Origin: an uncultured Collinsella sp.
GTDB lineage: Bacteria > Actinomycetota > Coriobacteriia > Coriobacteriales > Coriobacteriaceae
Length of the DNA stretch: 64,000 nt
Assembly: GCA_934621295.1 (NCBI GenBank)
Contig: CAKTVB010000001.1
Coordinates: 538,735 to 602,734, forward strand
Reading direction: 5' to 3'
The translations under genes and the position numbers were made by a program. The notes beneath the pieces were generated by a model. It did no database searches. It was not told the origin of the DNA and saw only the letters and a program-made list of their open reading frames with translations. Within the stretch, counting starts at the first letter, position 1; the number at the start of each line of letters is the position of its first letter. Shown in pieces: positions 57,665 to 64,000 of the stretch.

Positions 57665-58723
57665 ATGAAGCCCATCGTTACCGAAACCCGTACCGCCATC
57701 ATCAATGCTGCTCACGACGCGCAGATCGTCGTCCGCCCCATTCACGATTTGGGCGAGCACGATGTACTCATCAAGATCTTGTCCTGCAACCTGTGCACGT
57801 CTGAGTACGGCCTGTGGAGCGGCGCTCGCACTAACAAGCCGCTGCCCATGACCTTTGGTCATGAATGGGCGGGCGAGGTCATCCAGGTGGGCGAGAAGGT
57901 TTCCGGTCTTGCCGTGGGCGACTTCGTGGGTGGTTCCTACACCTTCGATCCGTACTCCACCGAGGCGCTCGAGGGCCGCACCTCCGAGGCGCCCGGCGTG
58001 AAGCCCTATGACACCCAATGGCCCGACGGCTACTATGGCCGCTACGACGGTTGCGCCGAGTACCTGGTGCAATCGCAGGAATCCATCTATAAGTTCGAGA
58101 ACAAGATTCGTCCCTCTGAGGCAGGCTTCCTGGAGCCGCTCGCCACGGTGATCAACGGCATCAAGAAGCTCGATATCAAAAAGGGCGAGACCGTGGTGGT
58201 TATCGGCGGTGGCACCATGGGCGTGCTCAACGCGCTCGTTGCCAAGCAAAAGGGCGCTCGCGTGATCGTCTCCGAGCTCATGGAGAAAAAGATTCGCGTG
58301 GCAGAGCAGCTTGGCCTCGAAGTTATCGACGGATCCAAGGTCGATCCTGTCGAGGAGGTGCGTGCGCGCACCGATGGCCGCGGCGCCGATACCGTGATCT
58401 TGGCAGTTGCCGCGACCGCCGCCAACAAGCAGGGCTTCGCCATGCTCAAGAAACTGCATGGCAAGGTCTTGATGTTCGCCGCCGGCTATCCCGCGCCGGA
58501 ACTGGGCGTGGACGCCAACAAGATTCACTACGGTAAGATGCAGATTTTCGGCACCTTCCTGGGCGAGTTCGCGGACTTCAAGGAGTCTTGTCATCTGTTG
58601 GGTTCGGGCGAGATCGACGTGTCGCCGCTCGTCGATAAGGAGTATCCGTTCGACCAGATTCAGCAGGCGTTTGAAAACGCGATCATCCCGGGCGGTTATC
58701 GCACGACCGTTGTTATGCAGTAA
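57665..58723 (+). CDS. Zinc-dependent medium-chain alcohol/polyol dehydrogenase
   Basis: NAD(P)-dependent oxidoreductase of the MDR family. The 352-residue product has catalytic-zinc residues in SCNLCTSEYG (about residue 44) and FGHEWAG (about 65-71), FLEPLA as third ligand region, and the Rossmann motif VVVIGGGTMGVLNALVAK (about 177-195). The lobe that normally holds four cysteines for structural zinc contains none. Sorbitol, threonine and similar polyol dehydrogenases are the nearest idea. Second gene of the aldolase operon; 81 bp after the aldolase. Confidence 0.88.
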   Translation: MKPIVTETRTAIINAAHDAQIVVRPIHDLGEHDVLIKILSCNLCTSEYGLWSGARTNKPLPMTFGHEWAGEVIQVGEKVSGLAVGDFVGGSYTFDPYSTEALEGRTSEAPGVKPYDTQWPDGYYGRYDGCAEYLVQSQESIYKFENKIRPSEAGFLEPLATVINGIKKLDIKKGETVVVIGGGTMGVLNALVAKQKGARVIVSELMEKKIRVAEQLGLEVIDGSKVDPVEEVRARTDGRGADTVILAVAATAANKQGFAMLKKLHGKVLMFAAGYPAPELGVDANKIHYGKMQIFGTFLGEFADFKESCHLLGSGEIDVSPLVDKEYPFDQIQQAFENAIIPGGYRTTVVMQ

Positions 58724-58735
58724 GGAAGGCATCCG

Positions 58736-59890
58736 ATGGCACGTTTGTTTTTAACTCCTGCGCGCATCGTTTCCGGTGAAGGTGCGCTTGACGATTCGCT
58801 CGACATCCTGCGCGGTTTGGGAACCAAGGCTTTTGTGGTGACCGATCCCATGATGGTCAAGCTCGGCAACTGCAAGACGGTAACCGACGCTCTTGAGCGC
58901 GCAGGGCTTGGTTTTGAGGTGTTCGACCAGATCACGGGCGAGCCGAGTGACGTTATGATCGAGGCGGGAATCGCTGCATTTAAGGCGTCGGGCTGCGATA
59001 TGTACGTGGGCCTTGGCGGCGGCAGTCCTATCGACGCCATGAAGGCCATCGCCATGATGGCTGCTTGCGATGGAGATATCGACGAGCAGATGGGCGTCGC
59101 CCTCGACTTTGATCGCCCGCCGCTTGTGGCCATCCCTACCACGGCGGGTACGGGTTCGGAAGCCACGCAGTTCACGATCATCAACAACACGCGCCAGGGC
59201 ATCAAGATGCTTCTTGCGGGGGCTAAGGTTTTGCCCGACGTTGCCATTGTGGACCCGCAGTTCACATGCACGGCGCCGGCGAGCGTCACCGCCAACACGG
59301 GCGTCGACGCCTTGTGCCATGCGCTTGAGTCGGCCACGTCCAAGAAGATGCAACCTATGAGCTATACCTTCTCGGTAAGCGCCATCAAGCGTATCCTCGC
59401 AAATCTTTACACGTGCTATACCGAGCCCGATAACGTCGAGGCGCGCACCCAGATGGCCATTGCCGCTACCGAGGCAGGCGTTGCCTTCAACAATGCGAGC
59501 GTGACCATCATTCATGGCATGAGTCGACCTATCGGTGCGCTCTTCCATGTGCCGCACGGCCTTTCCAACGCCATGATTATGCTGGAGTGTCTGCACTATG
59601 TGGTGGACGGTGCCTACCCGCAGTTTGCCGCCGTGGCGCGTGAGGTGGGAGCATCTGTTGCAACGGATGACGAGGCGGCAGCAAATGAATTGCTCGATGT
59701 CATCGCTGAGCTGCTGCGAAAGCTCAACATCCCCACGCTTGCCGGCTATGGCATCGATACCGATGAGTTTCGCGCGCAGATCCCTAAGATGGCAAAAGAC
59801 GCTATCGATTCGGGCAGTCCGGCAAATACGATTAAGCCTTTGACGGCTGCCGATCTTGAGGCGATTTACGAGCGTTTGATTTCTGCCTAG
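58736..59890 (+). CDS. Iron-containing alcohol dehydrogenase
   Basis: Group III metal-dependent dehydrogenase. The 384-residue product has VGLGGGSPIDAMKAIA (NAD-binding, about residues 90-105), IPTTAGTGSEATQFTI, and metal-binding histidines in NTGVDALCHALES, IHGMSRPIGALFHVPHG. It starts 12 bp after the MDR gene. In a fermenter it could reduce the aldehyde released by the aldolase, for instance to propanediol, balancing NADH made by the MDR enzyme; this is inference. Confidence 0.9.
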   Translation: MARLFLTPARIVSGEGALDDSLDILRGLGTKAFVVTDPMMVKLGNCKTVTDALERAGLGFEVFDQITGEPSDVMIEAGIAAFKASGCDMYVGLGGGSPIDAMKAIAMMAACDGDIDEQMGVALDFDRPPLVAIPTTAGTGSEATQFTIINNTRQGIKMLLAGAKVLPDVAIVDPQFTCTAPASVTANTGVDALCHALESATSKKMQPMSYTFSVSAIKRILANLYTCYTEPDNVEARTQMAIAATEAGVAFNNASVTIIHGMSRPIGALFHVPHGLSNAMIMLECLHYVVDGAYPQFAAVAREVGASVATDDEAAANELLDVIAELLRKLNIPTLAGYGIDTDEFRAQIPKMAKDAIDSGSPANTIKPLTAADLEAIYERLISA

Positions 59891-59932
59891 CGCAAGGCCT
59901 GACGCCACGCTAACGTTGTCCCCTTTTTCGCG

Positions 59933-59968
59933 TGCGCCCGCTTGTGACGATTGTCGCAAGCGGGCGCA
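59933..59968 (+). terminator. Likely terminator of the aldolase operon
   Basis: TGCGCCCGCTTG and CAAGCGGGCGCA form a strong stem, with an inner CGA-TTG-TCG. The T-run after it is short (TTGTTG), so this is less certain than the others. Confidence 0.6.
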
Positions 59969-60052
59969 TTGTTGCTATGGCGTTAATGCGGAATGGGTAT
60001 GCTGGGCGTGAGAGAAGGCTATCTGCATATGCTTTTAAGGAGGCATTTGAGA

Positions 60053-60847
60053 ATGATTAAGCTAATCGCTTCTGACATGGATGGCACGCTGCTCAACGAG
60101 CACGGGGAGGTTCCGCCCGAGACGTTTGAGCTCATCGAGGCTTTGCGCGAGAAGGGCGTCCACTTTGCCGCCTCTTCGGGTCGTCGCTATGATCGCCTGT
60201 GCACGTTCTTCGAGCCGGTACGCGATCACATGGATTTCGTGGCGTCAAACGGTGCGCAGGTCTACGCGGATGGTCAGCTAATCGATCGCGAGGTGTACTC
60301 GCATCTCGCTATTCGCGAGCTTGCCCGTGTGATCGAGATGTTCGACAACCTGCACCTGGTGCTGTTCGACCGCACGAAGTCGTTTTTGCTCGACGACGAG
60401 AGCAAGTTCGTGCGCGAGGTGGACAAGGACCTTCCCAATGCCGAGCGCATTTGGGACTTGCCCGATCCCGAGGTGAATATTCTTAAGGCCGCGATTTTTT
60501 GCGATGACGGCAATGTGATGGATAACGCGTACGTGCTTCAGCGCGAGCTGGGCGACAAGTTTGTGTTTGCACCTTCCGGCAACGCATGGATCGATGCTTT
60601 ACAGCTTGGCGTGACCAAGGCTTCAGGCATCGTTCAGATCATGGATTACTATGGCATCAATGCAGAGGAAGTCATGGCTTTTGGCGACTCCATGAACGAC
60701 TACGAGATTGTGCGCATGGTGGGTTGCGGCTGTGCTATGGCAAACGGCCGTCCTGCTCTCAAGGCCGTGGCCGACCGTGTGGTGGGCTACAACTATGAGC
60801 AAGCCGTTCAGGCCGAGATGCGCCGCATTTTGGTGGAGCAGAAGTAA
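60053..60847 (+). CDS. HAD-superfamily phosphatase, Cof type
   Basis: 264-residue HAD IIB phosphatase with motif I SDMDGTLLNEHG (residues 7-18), motif II ASSGRRYD, a lysine motif in the LQLGVTKASGI segment, and motif IV MAFGDSMNDYEIV. The substrate is probably a sugar phosphate or other small phosphate ester and cannot be named. ATG at 60053 follows AAGGAGG (60037-60043); an ATG at 59993 is too far. It differs in sequence from the HAD gene at 30040. Confidence 0.9.
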   Translation: MIKLIASDMDGTLLNEHGEVPPETFELIEALREKGVHFAASSGRRYDRLCTFFEPVRDHMDFVASNGAQVYADGQLIDREVYSHLAIRELARVIEMFDNLHLVLFDRTKSFLLDDESKFVREVDKDLPNAERIWDLPDPEVNILKAAIFCDDGNVMDNAYVLQRELGDKFVFAPSGNAWIDALQLGVTKASGIVQIMDYYGINAEEVMAFGDSMNDYEIVRMVGCGCAMANGRPALKAVADRVVGYNYEQAVQAEMRRILVEQK

Positions 60848-60864
60848 GATTGTCCTGCTTGGGT

Positions 60865-60988
60865 GTGCGAGACCCTGATACGCATCCCTCCATGCTCAAA
60901 CATACTCGAAAGGCCTTGGCTCAGCTTTGCTGAACCAAGGCCTTTCTGCGTAACTGCGCGTGGAGGGATGCGTATCAGGGTCTCGCAC
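60865..60988. repeat. Perfect 28-bp inverted repeat enclosing a terminator
   Basis: Arms 60865-60892 and 60961-60988 (GTGCGAGACCCTGATACGCA and partner) are perfect complements. The 68-bp interior contains a second hairpin (60908-60946). The 124-bp unit could fold into one stem carrying an inner hairpin. No transposase or target duplication was found. The remainder of the 60848-61146 gap shows nothing else. Confidence 0.9.
60908..60946 (+). terminator. Terminator-like hairpin inside the 28-bp inverted repeat
   Basis: GAAAGGCCTTGG and CCAAGGCCTTTC pair, extended by CAGC/GCTG around a TTT loop. Short T-runs occur on both strands, so it may act in either direction. Confidence 0.65.
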
Positions 60989-61146
60989 GGCAGCATTTGG
61001 CAACTTGTTTATTTCTCACTGCAGTTCCGTACGCCGAAATCTCTCGACCGCTACCGAGGATTTTGGGCATGGTGCACAAGAGGCGCTCCGCCTTCCTCAT
61101 AAAATCACATAGCAACTGTGGCAAATGCTTAAGGACAGGTGCGACT

Positions 61147-61998
61147 ATGGGTTACACAGACGAGCCGGACTATACGGAGCTCAATCAGATCACCGAGCGG
61201 CTTCAGGCTCATATGATGCGCGGCGAGTATGCCTTTGCGTATCCCGTTGCCTGTGAAGAACTTGCGTGCGCACGTTCTATCTGTGCTCCGGATGATGTGC
61301 ACTTGGCTATTGCCCTGAATGATGCCGCTTCGGTCGAGCGCTATCTCGGCCGCTACGATGATGCCCGCGAGCACTTTATCGAAGCGGGGGAGATTCTGCG
61401 CAAGGCTTGGGGCGAGACGAATTCCGAGTACGGCACGACGGTCAACAACCTGGCCGGCCTTTACCGCCTCTGCAGGGATTTCGATAAGGCCGAGGAAACG
61501 TTCAAGCACGCTCTTAAGATCTATCAGGCAAGTTTGCCCGAAGACGACTGGCGCACCATCAGCTGCCACAACAACATCGGCCTGCTCTGCCAAGATCAAG
61601 GACGCTATGACGAGGCGCGTGCGTGCCACGAGCGTGCCCGGGCACTGCTCGAGGGGTCGGCTGCCGGCACTCAGCATCCTAATTCGATTGCGACGACGCT
61701 CATGAACCTTGGCGTATGCGTATGGCATGCGGGCGATATCTCGCGCGCAAAAGACCTTTTTGAGCGCGGCCGCGCCATGACGCTTGAACTTAATGGTCGC
61801 GTGAGCGCAAGTTACGCGAGTGCCCTCAACAACGTTGCGGGATTCCTTGCAGATCAAGGCGAGCCCGAGCATGCGCTCGAGCTTTTCGAAGAGTCTCGCG
61901 AGATTGCGGGTGAGCTGTTTGGCACCGAATCGCGCGCCTACGCCGTAGTCTGCCAAAACATCGAACGCGTGCGGGGGGACCTGGATGCAAGGTCTTGA
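61147..61998 (+). CDS. TPR-repeat protein (kinesin-light-chain type) of a DUF4037/DUF4125 cassette
   Basis: The 283-residue product consists largely of 42-residue tetratricopeptide repeats: NNLAGLYRLCRDFDKAEETF, NNIGLLCQDQGRYDEARACH, MNLGVCVWHAGDISRAKDLF and NNVAGFLADQGEPEHALELF. Such repeats bind partner proteins. No enzyme domain or signal peptide is seen. ATG at 61147 follows AAGGA; an earlier ATG at 60997 is not supported. The stop overlaps the next start by 14 bp, so the two products are probably made together and may interact. Confidence 0.8.
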   Translation: MGYTDEPDYTELNQITERLQAHMMRGEYAFAYPVACEELACARSICAPDDVHLAIALNDAASVERYLGRYDDAREHFIEAGEILRKAWGETNSEYGTTVNNLAGLYRLCRDFDKAEETFKHALKIYQASLPEDDWRTISCHNNIGLLCQDQGRYDEARACHERARALLEGSAAGTQHPNSIATTLMNLGVCVWHAGDISRAKDLFERGRAMTLELNGRVSASYASALNNVAGFLADQGEPEHALELFEESREIAGELFGTESRAYAVVCQNIERVRGDLDARS

Positions 61999-62935
61999 TC
62001 TGACGCGTGAATATGCCGCCAAGGTGGCCTTGCCCGAGCTGCGCCGCGGCCTGGGCGACGACGCTTTCTCTCGTATTGCCGTAGGTAGCGTGGGCGATGG
62101 CTCGGATCGCTTTGGCTTTGACGACGACGTTTCCCGTGATCACGACTGGGGCGTCTCTCTGTGCGTTTGGGCCTGCGAGGGAGAGCAAGCGCTCGCCGCT
62201 TCTGCCGACCAGATTATGCGTGCGCTTCCTTCGAACTACTGCGGCTATCCCATCTTGGGATTTCACGCGCCGGTTCCTCAAGGGAGGGCCGGTGCCTGGA
62301 CTGTGGCAACCCATTATGCGTACTTTACGGGATGTGCCGAGGGGCCGCGTACGCTTGCTGAGTGGGCACGTACGCCCGAGCATGCCCTCGCGGCGGCCAC
62401 GAACGGCGACGTGTTCTACGACGGGCCGGGTGATTTCTCGCGTATTCGCAAGCGGCTGCTCTCGGGGTATCCCGAACCCGTTCGTTTGCAGCGCATTGCA
62501 CAACGATGCATGGATTTCGCGCAGGCGGGCCAGTACAACCTGGTGCGCGCTGCGCTTCGCGGCGACGAGGTGGGCTGCTGCTTGGCTTACGCTCGTGCTG
62601 TCGAGGCCGCTTGCCTGCTCGTGCACGAACTTTCTCATCGTTATTGCCCGTATTACAAATGGGCTCTCACTTCGTGCGAGCACCGTTGCGGGGAGCTGGG
62701 TCGTGCCGTTGCGGCGCATCTGCGCGCTGCCGGTTCGTTTACGGGTGCTCTCGGGACATGCAATGCGCGTGTTCTTCAAAATGAACTCGACGACGCAGCG
62801 ACGCTGATCGTGGCAGAGCTTGAGCGTCAGGAACTTACGGATGATACATCGGTCTTCTTGCTGGACCATGTGGATGCTATCAGGACATTGGGCACCGCGG
62901 CGGGGATGGCGCCGTGCGCGATGCCGCGCGACTAA
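61985..62935 (+). CDS. DUF4037 protein with nucleotidyltransferase-fold motif
   Basis: 316-residue protein of the uncharacterised DUF4037 family. Near the N-terminus it has GS (residues 34-35) followed by DHD (52-54) within SVGDGSDRF and SRDHDWG, which fits the pol-beta nucleotidyltransferase motif hG[GS]...[DE]h[DE]. That suggests transfer of a nucleotide to a protein, RNA or small molecule, but activity is not shown. The rest is helical. Start ATG at 61985 overlaps the TPR gene by 14 bp; the DUF4125 gene begins 17 bp after the stop. Confidence 0.75.
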   Translation: MQGLDLTREYAAKVALPELRRGLGDDAFSRIAVGSVGDGSDRFGFDDDVSRDHDWGVSLCVWACEGEQALAASADQIMRALPSNYCGYPILGFHAPVPQGRAGAWTVATHYAYFTGCAEGPRTLAEWARTPEHALAAATNGDVFYDGPGDFSRIRKRLLSGYPEPVRLQRIAQRCMDFAQAGQYNLVRAALRGDEVGCCLAYARAVEAACLLVHELSHRYCPYYKWALTSCEHRCGELGRAVAAHLRAAGSFTGALGTCNARVLQNELDDAATLIVAELERQELTDDTSVFLLDHVDAIRTLGTAAGMAPCAMPRD

Positions 62936-62952
62936 AGACGGGAGTGACTATT

Positions 62953-63573
62953 ATGTCCAGAGCAGAACTTATCGACACAATCGTACGCATTGAGTGGGAG
63001 GACTTCCTGCGCGTGAACAACGAAGGCGGTGTTGCGTCTTGTCAGCGACGCCCCGATACCTTCAAGATCATGCGCACCTCGCTTTTGCAGACCTATTCGG
63101 ACGAGCTTCTCGAGTCGTATCTCGATGATGTTTCAACCGCCTCGGCAACCGGTCGTTCTCTGATGACCGAGAAATACGCTTGGATGATGGAGAACACCGA
63201 CGACACGGCGTTCAAGCAGATTGAATCTCGACTTCCGCTGCTGCCGTACGAGGTATGCGAGCGCATCGAGCATATCGTCAAGTTCTTCTTGGTGTGGCAG
63301 GCGCAGGCGAACGTCTTGTTCCCGCGCATGGCCGAAGGCGGCCGTCCGCTTCTTTCCGAGGACGACAAGCCCGATTCGACTTCGTTCGAGAGCTATCTGC
63401 GCGGCGAGCTCAAGAGCTATTCTGCCCGCACGATTGCAATCTACGAGCGCTATGCGATTTCCTGCTGGCATAATGGCGTGAACCTCGCCATTGCGAACAT
63501 GGATAACATTGCACGTCAGTACGGTTACGCCAACGCCACCGACGCCGAGCACAACAGCGGCAGGGGAAAGTAG
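62953..63573 (+). CDS. DUF4125 family protein
   Basis: 206-residue protein assigned from recall to DUF4125, a family of unknown function often encoded with DUF4037. Visible features are IEWEDFLRVNNEGGVASCQRRPDTF near the start, TEKYAWMMENTD, and YERYAISCWHNGVNLAIANMD near the end, with conserved Trp, Glu and His residues but no known catalytic motif. No signal peptide. ATG at 62953 follows GGAGTGA. Last gene of the cassette; repeat copy C begins directly after its stop. Confidence 0.72.
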   Translation: MSRAELIDTIVRIEWEDFLRVNNEGGVASCQRRPDTFKIMRTSLLQTYSDELLESYLDDVSTASATGRSLMTEKYAWMMENTDDTAFKQIESRLPLLPYEVCERIEHIVKFFLVWQAQANVLFPRMAEGGRPLLSEDDKPDSTSFESYLRGELKSYSARTIAIYERYAISCWHNGVNLAIANMDNIARQYGYANATDAEHNSGRGK

Positions 63574-63574
63574 G

Positions 63575-63690
63575 GTTTTCGAACATTTTTAGATGAGTGG
63601 CGGTTTTTGAAACGTTTTGAGCTCGAATGCGGCTATGGGATGCACGATTATCCGCCACTCGCTTGAAAACGTTTGATTTTCCGCCACACA
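63575..63690 (-). repeat. GTGGCGG/CCGCCAC dispersed repeat, copy C
   Basis: Reverse-orientation copy. On the minus strand it reads TGTGGCGGAAAATC, GAGTGGCGGATAATCGTGCATC, variable centre, AACGTTTCAAAAACCGCCACTC, then AATGTTCGAAAA. The inner boxes and their flanks match copy B almost base for base; the outermost CCGCCAC box is lost. It separates the DUF4125 gene from IS DNA. The remaining 63691-63923 shows no gene. Confidence 0.8.
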
Positions 63691-63923
63691 TTTGTACGTC
63701 GGGGAAGACGCTTGCTGTCGTCGGAGCCTTGAAGGACGTGCCGAGTTTCGAATTCCGCACATCGTTTCGAGCTTCACAATTAGCTCTAACCCGTTTGCGG
63801 GCGATTCTCACAAATCCGCCCCTTTATTTTGCGGGTAGCTGCGTGCATGATGGCGACGTCGGTGGTGCCTGAACCCGGCGCATCGCTTTTGCGCGCAGTT
63901 ATGCAGAAAGCCCCGGCTCGATT

Positions 63924-64000
63924 TGAACTGCGTCCCAAAACTTGGACGGCTTAAATAAGAACTACGCCGCAAGGGGCCGGCTCCGGAACTCCTCCGGGGT
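63924..64000 (-). mobile_element. End of an IS3-family insertion sequence (continues beyond window)
   Basis: From TGAACTGCGTCCCAAAA at 63924, a typical IS3-type terminal inverted repeat, through the stop codon of a transposase (see next entry). The rest of the element is outside the window. The opposite end and target-site duplication cannot be seen. Confidence 0.75.
63962..64000 (-). CDS. IS3-family transposase OrfB, C-terminal 12 codons
   Basis: Read on the minus strand from 64000 the frame gives TPEEFRSRPLAA and TAG at 63964-63962. This is the usual C-terminal end of IS3-family OrfB integrase-type transposases (PEEFR near the end). Only 12 codons are in the window, so catalytic DDE residues and integrity cannot be checked. 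Confidence 0.75.
   Translation of the reverse strand, partial: TPEEFRSRPLAA

Noticed and set aside
63410..63811. 133-codon minus-strand ORF across repeat copy C
   Set aside because: Overlaps the DUF4125 gene in antisense; its similarity to another ORF at 34121-34220 only reflects the shared DNA repeat.

Overview
The window looks like a core chromosome segment of a Coriobacteriia member, most probably Collinsella or a close relative. The basis is the high-GC codon choice with almost no TTA, CTA or TCA codons in highly expressed genes, a zinc-type S14, a fused EcfA ATPase downstream of rplQ, and the character of the intergenic repeats. The genus call is inference from recall; no 16S gene is present.

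Layout. 0-1.1 kb: 3' part of a PLP aminotransferase. 1.1-2.7 kb: L10 leader, rplJ and rplL. 2.8-3.9 kb: galU between terminators. 4.0-12.1 kb: rpoB-rpoC. 12.2-15.8 kb: str operon rpsL-rpsG-fusA, ending with rpsJ and carrying no tuf gene. 15.8-16.5 kb: a histidine phosphatase that separates rpsJ from the rest of the S10 operon. 16.6-22.6 kb: rplC to rplX, closed by a terminator. 22.6-34.3 kb: about 12 kb of unrelated genes on both strands lying where rplX-rplE continuity is normally found (pseudouridine synthase, U32 protein, RidA, LTA-synthase-like sulfatase, tRNA-Ala, uridine kinase, HAD phosphatase, nucleobase permease, and an AbiEi-like/nuclease-like protein between two copies of a repeat). 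34.4-44.3 kb: rplE to rplQ, including secY, adk, map, infA, rpmJ and rpoA. 44.4-49.6 kb: EcfA fusion, EcfT, truA, a glycosyltransferase and argR. 49.7-55.6 kb: a class A PBP (minus strand), a second U32 protein and tyrS. 55.7-59.9 kb: a DeoR regulator divergent from an aldolase plus two dehydrogenases. 60-64 kb: a HAD phosphatase, a TPR-DUF4037-DUF4125 cassette, a third copy of the dispersed repeat and the end of an IS3-family element.

Function. Most genes build the translation and transcription machinery and the envelope (SecY, LTA-like synthase, PBP). Four regions stand out. (1) The beta' subunit has a C-terminal extension of about 230 residues containing a segment that aligns without gaps to this genome's own alpha-CTD. 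(2) The TPR, DUF4037 nucleotidyltransferase-fold and DUF4125 genes form a tight unit with no assigned function. (3) A repeat of about 125 bp with GTGGCGG/CCGCCAC boxes occurs three times, and three further unrelated long inverted repeats sit in other gaps. (4) The spc operon is split, and the displaced rplE half has its own promoter-like sequence and a nested-hairpin leader. All database-level claims here are from memory of families; no searches were run.
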